Source: BOG-908 sp963751795
GTDB taxonomy: Bacteria > Pseudomonadota > Alphaproteobacteria > Acetobacterales > Acetobacteraceae
Length of the DNA: 64,000 bases
Assembly (NCBI GenBank): GCA_963751795.1
Contig: CAVVVI010000002.1
Location: 868,001 to 932,000, forward strand
Direction of reading: 5' to 3'
This document shows, piece after piece, positions 23,672 through 34,473 of the stretch; positions within the stretch are counted from its first letter, which is position 1; each line of letters starts with the position of its first letter. The notes beneath the pieces were generated by a model. The model did not search any database. It was not told the origin of the DNA and was given only the letters and a program-made list of their open reading frames with translations. The position numbers and the translations under genes are program-made.

Positions 23672-24723
23672 CGGGGCGCTTCCTCCGGCGTGCCGCCCAG
23701 CGGCAGCTCGAGCGTGCAGTGCACGCCGTCCGGCCCGAACACCAGCCGGGTGGTGGCCTTGAGCTGGTAAGGCAGCGCGCGCTCGATCAGCTCGCTGCCG
23801 TAGCCCCTGTGGCCGCCGCCGCCGCTCGGCATGGCCACGCCGCTCTCCCGCCAATCCAGCACCAGAAGCCGTTCCGGCCCGCTGCCGCCTTCCAGCCGCC
23901 AGATCACGGCCAGTCGGGCGCCCGGCTGCAGCAGCGCGCCGTATTTCATCGCGTTGGTCGCCAGCTCGTGCACGGCCAGCGCCACCGGCTGCGCCTTGCC
24001 CGCCGGCAGTTCGACGGCCGGGCCTGCCACGCGGATCCGCTGCGGATCGGCCTGCCCGGCCACCTCCAACTCGGCATGCACCAGCTCGGCCAGATCGAGG
24101 CTGCCGCCCTCGTTCAGCGAGAGGAACCCCTGCACGCGCCCGAGCGTGGCCAGGCGCTGCTGGAACTCGGCGGCGGCCTCGCTTTGGCCGAACGTGCGGC
24201 GCGCGATGGCGGCGACCACGGCGAGCAGGTTGCGCGTGCGATGCTGGGTTTCGGCCACCAGCACCGCCTGGCGCTCCTGCAACTGGCGCAGCTCCTCGAT
24301 ATCGGTGCAGGTGCCGAGCCAGCTGAGGATGCGGCCCTCCGGCCATCCGGGTTCCGGCGCGCCACGCAGCGGCAGCGATCGCGTCTGGTGCCATCGCCAG
24401 CTACGGTCGGCGGCGCGCAACAGCCGGAATTCCACCGCCAGCGCGCCATGCGCCCGCGCCCCTTCCCAGGCCAGCAGCGTCGCTGCGCGGTCGTCGGGAT
24501 GCACGGCCTCCAGCCAGCCCTGGCCGAGGCTCGCCGCCTCGTCCTGTCCGGTGAAGGCCTGCCATTGCGGCGAGGCCCAGATCCAGCGACCCTCGTTGCA
24601 CGAGCGCCAGACGAGCTGCGGGATACCCTGGGCGACCGCGCGGAAATGCTCCAGCGCCGCGGCATCCGTCGCTGCCCCCGGCCGGAACGGCGCCCCCGTG
24701 CTCACCGGCCTGGCCGCCAGCAT
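23668..24723 (-). CDS. PAS-containing sensor histidine kinase, HWE family
   Basis: 351 residues, apparently soluble. A PAS domain (about 25-145: IPQLVWRSCNEGRWIWASPQ, EAVHPDDRAA, WLGTCTDIEEL) is joined to an HWE kinase core: phospho-His161 in ETQHRTRNLLAVV, N-box VHELATNAMKYGAL (His252, Glu253) and LVLDWRESG, the Trp-x-Glu that names the family. HWE/HisKA_2 kinases in Alphaproteobacteria often feed the general stress response. An AT-rich stretch (about 24884-24912) upstream may hold its promoter. Confidence 0.92.
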   Translation of the reverse strand: MLAARPVSTGAPFRPGAATDAAALEHFRAVAQGIPQLVWRSCNEGRWIWASPQWQAFTGQDEAASLGQGWLEAVHPDDRAATLLAWEGARAHGALAVEFRLLRAADRSWRWHQTRSLPLRGAPEPGWPEGRILSWLGTCTDIEELRQLQERQAVLVAETQHRTRNLLAVVAAIARRTFGQSEAAAEFQQRLATLGRVQGFLSLNEGGSLDLAELVHAELEVAGQADPQRIRVAGPAVELPAGKAQPVALAVHELATNAMKYGALLQPGARLAVIWRLEGGSGPERLLVLDWRESGVAMPSGGGGHRGYGSELIERALPYQLKATTRLVFGPDGVHCTLELPLGGTPEEAPR

Positions 24724-24912
24724 ATCGCCCTGCGGGCCGCGTCCGCCGTTGCCTGTGGTGCGGCCCCGGCTTGCAGCGCCGCCCTGTCGCCCTCACGCCT
24801 CACCTGGTCCATTCCTCACCGGCCAGCCAGCCCGGCCACCTTTTCCGGCATCGAGCATGCGCATGGCCGAAGCCCTGTGACCATAACAAATAAGTAATAA
24901 TACGCTGGCGTG

Positions 24913-26073
24913 CTAATGCCGCCCGGTGAGCGCCAGCAGGATCTCCACGATGATCAGCACGACGACGGCGGCTTCCATCAGCCCCGCCCGGCTGCTGGCC
25001 GCCTCGTCGTACAGCGCCGCATAGGTGTCGCGGATGATGGCCAGCTTGCGGTCCACCGCGGCGCTCACCGCTTTGACGCGGAACAGGTCGAGCGCTGCCG
25101 CATACACCCGTGCGAGATAGACGTCCTCGGTCACCTGCAGCGCGTTATCGACCTTCTCGGTCAATTCGGTCACCTCGGCCACCAGCGTGTACAGCCGCCG
25201 CGCCAGGCCGGCGAAGCGCCGCGGCCCGCGGCTCAGCCGGCGCGTGGCTTCCTCCACCAGGTCGTACATGCGGGGCAGTTCGGCATCCAGCAGCTCGTCG
25301 TAGTAGCGCATCTGCAGGAACTGGGCGTTGGCCACTTCGATCACGTCCGCCACGTCGGTGTCGCGCCGCGGCTCGTAGATGAAGGCGCGGTCCCAGGTGA
25401 GCACCACCAGATCGTCGGTGTAGTAGCTGAAGCGGCGGCTCAGCAGGTCGGCCCGCGCGGTATCGGCCAGCTTGCGCGTCTCGCCGCTGAGCAGCGGCAC
25501 CAGATCCACCTCGCGGCCCAGCGTGCTGGCCAGCACCGGCTCGCCGAACTGGTGCACGGTGGCCACCAGGTAATCCTCGTCGAGGTCGGAGCGGTTGGGG
25601 CGGGTCAGCGCAGGGCCGATCGGCTCGCGCAGGATGTCGAGCAGGCGGTGCCAGAAGCCGATCTCCGTCTCGGTGCCGATGGCGGCTTCCACCGCATTCA
25701 CCCGGGCAGTGAAGGCCACCCAGTCCAGCCTATCGGCCGGCACCTGCACGGCCAGCGTCACCACGCCGAAGGCATAGAGGCGTGCGGTGACGCTGACTTC
25801 CACCTCCGCCGGCATGGCGCCGCCCAGGGCGAGGCGCAGCGGCGGCAGCACCAGGCCCAGCGGCGGATCGCCGAACGAGACCGCCTTGGGCGGCGTGCCG
25901 GTCAGGCGCGAGCGGGCGCCCTGGCGGGCCTGGCCGGCCCACAGCGTCTCGGCCTGCCCCAGATCGATGGCATAGGCGAGATCGAACAGCCGCAGCGCCG
26001 TGATGTGGCCCACCACCACGAACGGCGTGGCCGAGAGGGCAGCGGTGCCGGGGAGGGGGGCGGCCAAGTCCAT
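24913..26073 (-). CDS. RMD1/DUF155-like protein with C-terminal membrane anchor
   Basis: 386 residues. The sequence has an N-terminal globular part with the YAFGVVTLAV strand, a helical region with VIEVANAQFLQMRYYDELLD, RLYTLVAEVTELTEKVDNAL and LFRVKAVSAAVDRKLAIIRD, and a single C-terminal transmembrane helix (VVVLIIVEILLAL). This architecture resembles the RMD1/Sif2 (DUF155) family, whose mitochondrial members are linked to organelle translation and cell division. The match is by pattern only. It begins 13 nt after a small lipoprotein gene downstream of ispDF, so all three are probably one transcript. Confidence 0.6.
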   Translation of the reverse strand: MDLAAPLPGTAALSATPFVVVGHITALRLFDLAYAIDLGQAETLWAGQARQGARSRLTGTPPKAVSFGDPPLGLVLPPLRLALGGAMPAEVEVSVTARLYAFGVVTLAVQVPADRLDWVAFTARVNAVEAAIGTETEIGFWHRLLDILREPIGPALTRPNRSDLDEDYLVATVHQFGEPVLASTLGREVDLVPLLSGETRKLADTARADLLSRRFSYYTDDLVVLTWDRAFIYEPRRDTDVADVIEVANAQFLQMRYYDELLDAELPRMYDLVEEATRRLSRGPRRFAGLARRLYTLVAEVTELTEKVDNALQVTEDVYLARVYAAALDLFRVKAVSAAVDRKLAIIRDTYAALYDEAASSRAGLMEAAVVVLIIVEILLALTGRH

Positions 26074-26086
26074 GGCGCGCAGCCTA

Positions 26087-26458
26087 TCAGGAAACGAAGC
26101 CGCCTGCCGTCCACACGCAGGCGCCGGCATCCGGCGTCCAGTAGCCGTCCTGCCACAAAGCCGGTGCGTTCGGCCGATGCGGGTGCGGCGGGCGCGGCAG
26201 CCAGGCGGGCGGCACCCACTCGTAATGCGTGTCCGTCCACTGCCAGTGCGCGGGCGCCAGCGCGCTGGCCGGGCCCGATTCCGGCGGGGCGGGCGGCGCG
26301 CTGGCCCGCGGCGCCGGAATGGTCGGGCATTTCATCGCCGCGATGGCGGGATGGGTCGCCCCTGCAACGGGCGTAGCAGGGCGGGGCGTGCAGGATGGCA
26401 GGCAGGCCAGCGCGGCCGCCGTCCGCAGCGCCAGCCGGCGGCCACGCGCTGCGGTCAA
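26087..26458 (-). CDS. Small Trp-rich lipoprotein
   Basis: 123 residues. The only reasonable start is a TTG at 26458, 13 nt after the ispDF stop. The signal LRTAAALACLPSC ends in a lipobox with Cys23. The mature part is Pro-rich and carries repeated aromatic motifs, HWQWTDTHYEWVPPAW, ALWQDGYWTP and CVWTAGGFVS, resembling the W-x-W/YXWQ repeats of exported lipoproteins of unknown role. It sits between ispDF and the RMD1-like gene. Confidence 0.55.
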   Translation of the reverse strand: MTAARGRRLALRTAAALACLPSCTPRPATPVAGATHPAIAAMKCPTIPAPRASAPPAPPESGPASALAPAHWQWTDTHYEWVPPAWLPRPPHPHRPNAPALWQDGYWTPDAGACVWTAGGFVS

Positions 26459-26471
26459 CGCCGGCTGGCCC

Positions 26472-27605
26472 TCACGCCGGCACCAGCACGCATACCGCGG
26501 CCTGTGCGGCCACGCCCTCGCCGCGCCCCGCGAAGCCGAGCCGCTCGGTGGTGGTCGCCTTCACCGAGATCGCCTCCACCGCCACGCCCAGCAGCTCGGC
26601 CAGCCGCGCCCGCATCGCCGGGGCATGCGGGGTGATCTTCGGCTGCTCGCAGATCAGCGTGACGTCGGCATTGGCCAGGCGGCCGCCGCGCGCGGCGATG
26701 CGCTCGGCGGCATGGCGCAGGAAGCGGGCGCTGTCGGCATCCTTCCATTCGCCCTCGCTGGGCGGAAAATGGCGGCCGATATCGCCTTCGGCCAGCGCGC
26801 CGTAGATGGCGTCGCACAGCGCGTGGATGCCCACATCGGCATCGGAATGGCCGTCCAGCCCGAAGGCGCAGGGGATGGTGACGCCGCACAGGATCATCGG
26901 GCGGCCCGGCTTGGTCACATGCACGTCGAAACCGGTGCCCACACGGGGGACCATCGGCGCGGCCAGGCTGCGTTCCAGGCGCTCGGCATCGGCGGGCACG
27001 GTCAATTTCACGTTCTCCTCATGGCCCGCGACGATGGCCACCGTGTGGCCGGCCTGCTCCAGCAGCCAGGCATCGTCGGTGGCCGCCGGGTCGGGTGCCG
27101 CCTGGTGGGCGGCCAGCAGCGTTGCGTAGTGGAAAGCCTGCGGCGTCTGCGCGCGATACAGCCCGGCGCGCGGGATGGTGGCGGTGATCATGCCATCTTC
27201 GGCGCGCTTCAGCGTGTCGGCCACGGCCAAAGCGGGGATCGCGCCGCGCGTGCCGGACAGGGCCGCGATCAGCGCGGGGATGGTGCCGGCGGGGATCACC
27301 GGGCGGGCGGCGTCGTGCACCAGCACCACATCGGGCGCCAGCGCCGCCAAGGCGTGCAGGCCGGCGCGCACGCTGTCCTGCCGCGTGGCGCCGCCCGGCA
27401 CTGGCGGCAGATGCGCCAGCCCGGCCAGCGCCGTGCCGATTGCCGCGGGGTCGCCCACCGGCTGGATCCATTCCACATGCGCCAGCAGCGCCTCGGCCGC
27501 CCAGCGCATCACCGGACGGCCGGCCAGCGCGATGAACTGCTTGGGCGTGGCGCCACCGTAGCGGGAGCCGCTGCCGGCGGCGACGAGGATGGCGGCGATA
27601 CGCAT
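26472..27605 (-). CDS. ispDF: Bifunctional IspD/IspF of the MEP isoprenoid pathway
   Basis: 377 residues. IspD domain (about 1-222): AAILVAAGSGSRYGGATPKQ cytidylyltransferase loop, VLVHDAARPVIP and RAQTPQAFHY; it makes CDP-methylerythritol. IspF domain (about 225-377): VGTGFDVHV with the zinc-ligand Asp-x-His, GHSDADVGIHALCDAIYGA, IGRHFPPSE and KATTTERLGFAGRGEG; it makes methylerythritol cyclodiphosphate. The fusion is common in Alphaproteobacteria. It is divergent from dusB, a conserved arrangement in the class. Confidence 0.96.
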   Translation of the reverse strand: MRIAAILVAAGSGSRYGGATPKQFIALAGRPVMRWAAEALLAHVEWIQPVGDPAAIGTALAGLAHLPPVPGGATRQDSVRAGLHALAALAPDVVLVHDAARPVIPAGTIPALIAALSGTRGAIPALAVADTLKRAEDGMITATIPRAGLYRAQTPQAFHYATLLAAHQAAPDPAATDDAWLLEQAGHTVAIVAGHEENVKLTVPADAERLERSLAAPMVPRVGTGFDVHVTKPGRPMILCGVTIPCAFGLDGHSDADVGIHALCDAIYGALAEGDIGRHFPPSEGEWKDADSARFLRHAAERIAARGGRLANADVTLICEQPKITPHAPAMRARLAELLGVAVEAISVKATTTERLGFAGRGEGVAAQAAVCVLVPA

Positions 27606-27717
27606 GGCGCCGATGTGCGGGAGCGCCGCGCCCGGTGCAAGCGGCAAAGCTGGCACGGCGCGCCCGCCGGCCCTTCGCATTGCAACATGCCTGCAGACTG
27701 CCTAGCCTGCCTAAATC

Positions 27718-28773
27718 ATGGGCAGTCCAGCCACGCCACTTCACCCCCTCGATCTCGGCAGCGACGTCACCATCGCCACGCCGGTGATCCTGGCGCCCAT
27801 GTCGGGCGTGACGGACCTGCCGTTCCGCCGGCTGGCCAAGCGGCTGGGCACCGGCATGGTCGTCTCCGAGATGATCGCCAGCTGGGCGATGCTGCGGGAA
27901 AACCGCAACACGCTGCGCATGGCGGCGCTCGACGAGGGCACCGGCCCGCGGGCGATCCAGCTGGCCGGCTGCGAGCCGGCGGCGATGGCCGAGGCGGCCC
28001 GCATGTCGGCCGATCTGGGCGCCGAGATCATCGACATCAATTTCGGCTGCCCGGTGCGCAAGGTGGCGGTGGGCCAGCAGGCGGGCTCGGCCCTGATGCG
28101 TGACGAGGCGGCTGCCGCGCGCATCCTGGAGGCCACCGTGCAGGCCGTCGCCGTGCCGGTGACGCTGAAGATGCGCATGGGCTGGGACCACCAAAGCCTG
28201 AACGCGCCGCGCATGGCGCAGATCGCCGAGGCCTCCGGCATCCGCATGGTGACGGTGCACGGCCGCACGCGGCAGCAATTCTACACCGGCACCGCGGATT
28301 GGGATTTCGTGGCCGGCGTGAAGCAGGCGGTGCGCATCCCGGTGATCGTCAATGGCGACATCAACAGCGTGGAGGACGCGGCCGCTGCCCGCGCCCGTTC
28401 CGGCGCTGACGGCGTGATGGTGGGCCGCGCCTGCTACGGCCGGCCTTGGTTCCCCGCCCAGGTCGCGCATTTCCTGCGCACCGGCACGCGGCTGGCCGAG
28501 CCGGATCTGGCCGCGCAACAGGCCATCCTGCAGGAGCACTACCATGCCATGCTGGCCCATTTCGGCACCGAGGCCGGGCTGCGCCTGGCCCGCAAGCACG
28601 TCGCCTGGTATTCGCGCGGCCTGGCCGGCTCGGCCGAGTTCCGAGCCGCGGTGATGCGGCTGACCGACGTGGCCGCCGTGCTGGCGCTGATCGAGGCCTT
28701 CTACCGCCCGCTGATCGAAGGCGGTGCGGCGCGCGAGGCGTTGGCACCGGAGCCGGAAGCGGTAGCTGCGTGA
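27718..28773 (+). CDS. dusB: tRNA dihydrouridine synthase DusB (NifR3)
   Basis: 351 residues, FMN-dependent TIM barrel. PVILAPMSGVTDLPFRRLAK starts the barrel, INFGCPVRKVAVGQQAGSAL carries the catalytic Cys, TLKMRMGW, TVHGRTRQQFYTG and VIVNGDINSVEDA are family signatures, and RKHVAWYSRGL ends the helical domain. It reduces uridines in the tRNA D-loop. It heads the dusB-ntrB-ntrC unit long known in this class as nifR3-ntrB-ntrC. Confidence 0.96.
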   Translation: MGSPATPLHPLDLGSDVTIATPVILAPMSGVTDLPFRRLAKRLGTGMVVSEMIASWAMLRENRNTLRMAALDEGTGPRAIQLAGCEPAAMAEAARMSADLGAEIIDINFGCPVRKVAVGQQAGSALMRDEAAAARILEATVQAVAVPVTLKMRMGWDHQSLNAPRMAQIAEASGIRMVTVHGRTRQQFYTGTADWDFVAGVKQAVRIPVIVNGDINSVEDAAAARARSGADGVMVGRACYGRPWFPAQVAHFLRTGTRLAEPDLAAQQAILQEHYHAMLAHFGTEAGLRLARKHVAWYSRGLAGSAEFRAAVMRLTDVAAVLALIEAFYRPLIEGGAAREALAPEPEAVAA

Positions 28774-28783
28774 GCGAGGCAAC

Positions 28784-29911
28784 GTGAGCGGTGCGGCCAC
28801 GCGGACGGCACGCCGGCTGGCGGTGGTCAGCGCCGCGCCGGATTGCGCGGCCATGCTCTCGGCCATGCCCGTCGCCTGCGTGCTGGTCGATGCCGATAAC
28901 CGGTTCCGCTACGCCAACCCTGCGGCCGAGCAGTTTTTTGCCCTGTCACTGACCGGCCTGCGCCATATCGGCCTGGCCGATCTGGTGGCCGCCGACAGCG
29001 CGCTGTTCGCGATCATCGCCCAGGTGCGCGGCGGCGAGTCGCTGATCAGCGACCACGATCTGGAGCTGGCCGGCCCGCGCCTGCCGCAGCGCTGCGTGGC
29101 CGTGCAGGCGGCGCCCGTTCCCGAAGACCCCGGCTGCGTGCTGCTGACCTTCCAGGACGAGCAGGCGGCCCGCGCGCTGGACCGCCAGCTCAGCTTCCGC
29201 AGCGCCGCCCGCTCGGTGGCCGGCATGGCGGCGATCCTGGCGCACGAGGTGAAGAACCCGCTCAGCGGCATTCGCGGGGCCGCGCAGCTGCTCGAGCATA
29301 CGGTGGACGCGCCGGACCGCGAGCTGGCGGTGCTGATCCGCGACGAGGCAGACCGCATCGCGGCTTTGGTGGACCGCATGGAGGCGTTCGACGAGACGCC
29401 GGTGCGCCGCGACGCGGTCAACATCCACCGCGTGCTCGAACACGTTCGCCGGCTGGCGCAAACCGGCTTTGCCGCGCATCTGCGCATCGTCGAACTCTAC
29501 GATCCCTCGCTGCCGCCGGTGCTGGGCAACCGCGACCAGCTGGTGCAGGTGCTGCTCAACCTGGTGAAGAACGCCGCCGAGGCGATCGGTGCCGCCGCCG
29601 CGCAGGGCGAGATCACGCTGACGACCGCTTACCAGCACGGCGTGCGCGTGGTGGACGCCGGCACCGGGCGGCGCGTGCACCTGCCGCTGGTGGTCAGCGT
29701 GCGCGACACCGGGCCCGGCATCCCGCCCGATCTGCGCGAAAACCTGTTCGACCCGTTCGTGACCAGCAAGCCGACCGGCAGCGGGCTGGGGCTGGCTTTG
29801 GTCGCCAAGATCATCGGCGAGCATGGGGGATTGATCGAGGCGGAGAGCCGGCCGGGGCGCACCGAATTCCGCATTTTCCTGCCGATCTTCCAGGAGGCGC
29901 ACGATGCGTGA
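28784..29911 (+). CDS. ntrB: Nitrogen regulation sensor histidine kinase NtrB
   Basis: 375 residues from a GTG start 10 nt after dusB. PAS domain about 20-130 (MPVACVLVDADNRFRYANPA), dimerisation/phosphorylation helix with the His in ILAHEVKNPLSGIRGAAQLL, N-box NLVKNAAEAIG, G-boxes DTGPGIPPDL and GSGLGLALVAKII. The domain order and the LSGIRGAAQLLE sequence are specific to NtrB. It phosphorylates or dephosphorylates NtrC according to nitrogen status through PII. The paired regulator downstream is frameshifted in this sequence. Confidence 0.95.
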   Translation: MSGAATRTARRLAVVSAAPDCAAMLSAMPVACVLVDADNRFRYANPAAEQFFALSLTGLRHIGLADLVAADSALFAIIAQVRGGESLISDHDLELAGPRLPQRCVAVQAAPVPEDPGCVLLTFQDEQAARALDRQLSFRSAARSVAGMAAILAHEVKNPLSGIRGAAQLLEHTVDAPDRELAVLIRDEADRIAALVDRMEAFDETPVRRDAVNIHRVLEHVRRLAQTGFAAHLRIVELYDPSLPPVLGNRDQLVQVLLNLVKNAAEAIGAAAAQGEITLTTAYQHGVRVVDAGTGRRVHLPLVVSVRDTGPGIPPDLRENLFDPFVTSKPTGSGLGLALVAKIIGEHGGLIEAESRPGRTEFRIFLPIFQEAHDA

Positions 29912-29938
29912 AGCGGGCCGGCACGGCGGCCCACGTCG

Positions 29939-31385
<1,447 letters not shown>

Positions 31386-31514
31386 ACGATGCTCGATGCC
31401 AACGCTATCCGCGCTCCCGGTTCGGTGACGGCCTGATTGGCTGCGAGATCGCGCAAACTCCTGTTTCTTGCGGTGGCCTCCGGCGCTACCCTGGTACTTC
31501 TATGGAGCGGATTG

Positions 31515-31826
31515 ATGCGCCTCGTGCTCATGGCCACGGTCTTCTGCACGGGCTGCGCGCTCTCGCCCGATGCGCGCGAGACGGCGGCGCTGCGGCCACA
31601 GGCGCTGGTGGATGCCTACCTGATCGCCGCCGGCATGGCGGCCAGCTATGCCTCGAGCCCTGACGCCAATCCGGCCGTGGTGCTGCAACTGGCGCGGCTG
31701 GATCTGCGGGCCGCCGCCGCCGTGCGCCAGCGCGACACCACCGCCCTGGCCGATGCCGTGGCGGCACTGACCGCCTACGCAGCCCGGCAGACCGCGCCGG
31801 ACCCCGCGACCATCCCCGCGCCCTGA
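31515..31826 (+). CDS. Small putative lipoprotein
   Basis: 103 residues from ATG 31515, which has GGAG 7 nt upstream; the frame opens at a TTG 26 codons earlier but that start lacks a ribosome site. The signal MRLVLMATVFCTGC ends in a CTGC lipobox. The mature part is helical and Ala-rich (VDAYLIAAGMAASYASSPDA, AALTAYAARQTAP). I recognise no family. It is convergent with hpnN; a GC-rich inverted repeat (AGCGCGGC/GCCGCGCC) lies between them without a T-run. Confidence 0.6.
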   Translation: MRLVLMATVFCTGCALSPDARETAALRPQALVDAYLIAAGMAASYASSPDANPAVVLQLARLDLRAAAAVRQRDTTALADAVAALTAYAARQTAPDPATIPAP

Positions 31827-31851
31827 CCAGCGCGGCTGGCGGGCCGCGCCG

Positions 31852-34473
31852 CTAGTCCTTGTCCACGCCGCCCAGGATCACCCGCGGCCGCGGGATGGTG
31901 GCCAGCAGGGCCGGCACGAACAGCAGCGTGGTTAGCACCGTGCAGCCCAGGCTGATCAGCAGCAGCGTGCCCATGCTGGCGGTGCCGGGGTGGGCGGAGA
32001 GCGCCAGCGAGCCGAAGGCGGTGCCGGTGGTCAGCGCCGAGAAGATCACCGCGCGCGCGGTGGCCGAGCCGAGGAACCGGGTGACGCCGGCGCGCCAGTT
32101 CATCACGAAATAGATGTTGAACGACACGCCGACGCCCAGCAGCAGCGGCAGGGCGATGATGTTGGCGAAGTTGAGGCTGATGCCGGCCGAGCGCAGCACC
32201 ACCACCGTCAGCAGCGACGAGACCGTCAGCGGCGCCAGCACCAGCGCCACGTCGGTGGGGCGGCGCAGCGCGATCACCAGGATAATGGCGATGGCGCCCA
32301 GCGCGCTCAGGGCGGCGATGCTGAAGGCGTGGATGATCGTCTGCGCGCTGCGCACGATCCACACGGCCGAGCCGGTGGCCTGCGGCATCACCGGCAGCAC
32401 GGTGTCCACGAAATTGCGTATGCCGCCGCTATCCATGACGCTGGCACGCGGCAGCACCTGCACGCGGGCGCGGCCATCCGGCAGCAGCCAGTTGGCGCGC
32501 AGGTCGGCGGGCACTTGATCGATGGTGACGGGGGTTGCCGCCAGCGCGGTGCGCAGGCGGTTCAGCTGCATGGGCAGGAAGCGCAGCAGCGCATCCTGGG
32601 CGGCGAGCAGGGTGGCGTCGTCGGCCTGGCGCAGGCGATCGACGTCGGCGGCGATGGCGCGCAGCGGGTCGGTGGGCGCCAGCTTGGCGCTGACACCGGC
32701 GAGCTTGGCGGCGAGCCCGGCGGCGGCCTGCCGCAAGGCGGCGGGCGAGGGCGCCGGGGCCGTGGCCGGCGGCGCCAGAGTGGGGCCGAGAATGGTGTTG
32801 GCGTCGGCGATGATGGCGAGCTTGGCGGCCTGGTCCTGCGGCACGAAACTGTCGAGCGACAGCACGGCGGCCACCGGCGGCAGCGCGGCCAGGCGCGGCG
32901 TGATGGCGCGCTCGGCCTCCTGCGAGGGCAGCAGCGCCTCGATCGTGTACGGGTTGGTGAACGGATCGTCCATCAGGTCGTGCAGCGTGGTCACCGCTTC
33001 GGTGTGCTGGTTCTTGGTGTGCAGCGGGTCGCCGTCGAACGGGATGCTGGCGGTCAGTGCCGCCCCGGCCAGAGCGAGCACCACGAAGACGGCCAGGATG
33101 GGCCAGTGCAGCGGCTTGACGATCGGCTCCAGCCTGCGGAGCATCATCACGCCCACCTCGCGCTTCTCCTTGCGCGGGCGGAACACCACCAGCAGCGCCG
33201 GCAGGAAGGTCAGCGTTGTGACAAACGCGATGACCATGCCTCCACCGGCGATCACGCCGAGCTGGGCCACGCCGACGAAAGCAGTTGGCGTGAACGCCAG
33301 AAAGCCGCTGGCAGTGGCCAGCGAAGCCACCAGGATCTGCGCGCCCGAGCCGCGCCCGGTCTCGCGCAGCGCCTCGATCATGTCGGGATGCACGTGGCGG
33401 CGTTCGCGGAAGCGCACGGTGAACTGGATGGCGAAATCCACCGCGATGCCCACGAACAGGATGGCGAACGCGACCGAGATCAGGTTCAGCGTGCCCACCG
33501 CAACGGCGGCGAACCCGGTGGTGAGCAGCAGCCCGAGCACCAAGGTCAGCGCGATCGGCACCGTCAGGCGCCAGGAGCGCACGGCGGCGAACAGCCAGAC
33601 GATGACCAGCACGAAGCTGCCGCCCAGCCCGATGGCCGCACCCTGGGCCACCGAGGAGAACTCCTCGTCGTCCAGCGCCACGCCGCCGGTCAGCCGCACA
33701 TGCGCCTGGTGGCCGGCGACATAGGGCAGGCTGGCGGCGGCCTGGCGCATGAAGGCGGCCGCCGCCCCGCCGGGCTGCAGCGAGGTGAAGTCGCGCACCG
33801 GCTTGACGGTGACGAAACGGTAGCGCCCGGCCTGCTTGGCCAGCGGCCCGGCGAGCAGGTTTTCCCACGACAGCGGCGTGGCATGGCCGTCGGCGGCCTG
33901 GCTGAGCGCGGTGTGGAATTGCGCCAGCGCTGGGCCCATGGCGCCGGCCGAAATGCCCCGCCTGGCGCCCTCGGCCACCAGATCGAGCGCGCCGAACAGG
34001 CCGCGCAGGCTGGGATCGGCCACCAGCTGGCCGAGAAACGGCTGGGCATCGACCGTGCGGTCCAGCAGATCCTGCAGCGGCTTGATGCCGATCAGCAGGA
34101 AGGCGTTGCGCTGCAGGTAGTCCGAGGTATCCGGCTGCACCACGTTGTGGAACAGTTTGGTGTTGGCGCGCAGGCGCTGGGCCAGGGCGGCCGCGGTGGC
34201 TTCGGCCTCCTCGGGGATCTGCGCGTCGATCACCGCCACCAGCACGCCGTCATTCTGCGGGAAGGCGGCCGTCAGCGCCCGGCTTGTCTGCTTCCAGGGC
34301 AGCGCATCGGAAAACAGCAGGGTGGTATCGGTGGTCACCCCCAGGCGGTGGGCGGCGGCCGCCAGGCTGAGCCCGGCCAGCACCACGCCGGCGGCGATGA
34401 CGATGAGCCCGTGGCGAGCGCAGGATTCGACGAGGCGCGGCAGAAAGGCGCGCACGGCGCTGGCGATGGTCAT
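31852..34473 (-). CDS. hpnN: Hopanoid-transport RND family exporter HpnN
   Basis: 873 residues, MMPL/RND superfamily: a first membrane helix (LIVIAAGVVLAGLSLAAAAH), a large periplasmic loop (TTDTTLLFSDALPWKQTSRA onwards), a five-helix bundle with FAILFVGIAVDFAIQFTVRF, then the repeat of this plan with a second loop and C-terminal bundle (LPLLLGVGVSFNIYFVMNW, TGTAFGSLALSAHPGTASMG). The sequence matches the hopanoid-biosynthesis-associated transporter that moves hopanoids to the outer membrane in Alphaproteobacteria. No other hpn gene is in the window. It is 221 nt downstream of the esterase gene; nothing recognisable lies in that gap. Confidence 0.88.
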   Translation of the reverse strand: MTIASAVRAFLPRLVESCARHGLIVIAAGVVLAGLSLAAAAHRLGVTTDTTLLFSDALPWKQTSRALTAAFPQNDGVLVAVIDAQIPEEAEATAAALAQRLRANTKLFHNVVQPDTSDYLQRNAFLLIGIKPLQDLLDRTVDAQPFLGQLVADPSLRGLFGALDLVAEGARRGISAGAMGPALAQFHTALSQAADGHATPLSWENLLAGPLAKQAGRYRFVTVKPVRDFTSLQPGGAAAAFMRQAAASLPYVAGHQAHVRLTGGVALDDEEFSSVAQGAAIGLGGSFVLVIVWLFAAVRSWRLTVPIALTLVLGLLLTTGFAAVAVGTLNLISVAFAILFVGIAVDFAIQFTVRFRERRHVHPDMIEALRETGRGSGAQILVASLATASGFLAFTPTAFVGVAQLGVIAGGGMVIAFVTTLTFLPALLVVFRPRKEKREVGVMMLRRLEPIVKPLHWPILAVFVVLALAGAALTASIPFDGDPLHTKNQHTEAVTTLHDLMDDPFTNPYTIEALLPSQEAERAITPRLAALPPVAAVLSLDSFVPQDQAAKLAIIADANTILGPTLAPPATAPAPSPAALRQAAAGLAAKLAGVSAKLAPTDPLRAIAADVDRLRQADDATLLAAQDALLRFLPMQLNRLRTALAATPVTIDQVPADLRANWLLPDGRARVQVLPRASVMDSGGIRNFVDTVLPVMPQATGSAVWIVRSAQTIIHAFSIAALSALGAIAIILVIALRRPTDVALVLAPLTVSSLLTVVVLRSAGISLNFANIIALPLLLGVGVSFNIYFVMNWRAGVTRFLGSATARAVIFSALTTGTAFGSLALSAHPGTASMGTLLLISLGCTVLTTLLFVPALLATIPRPRVILGGVDKD

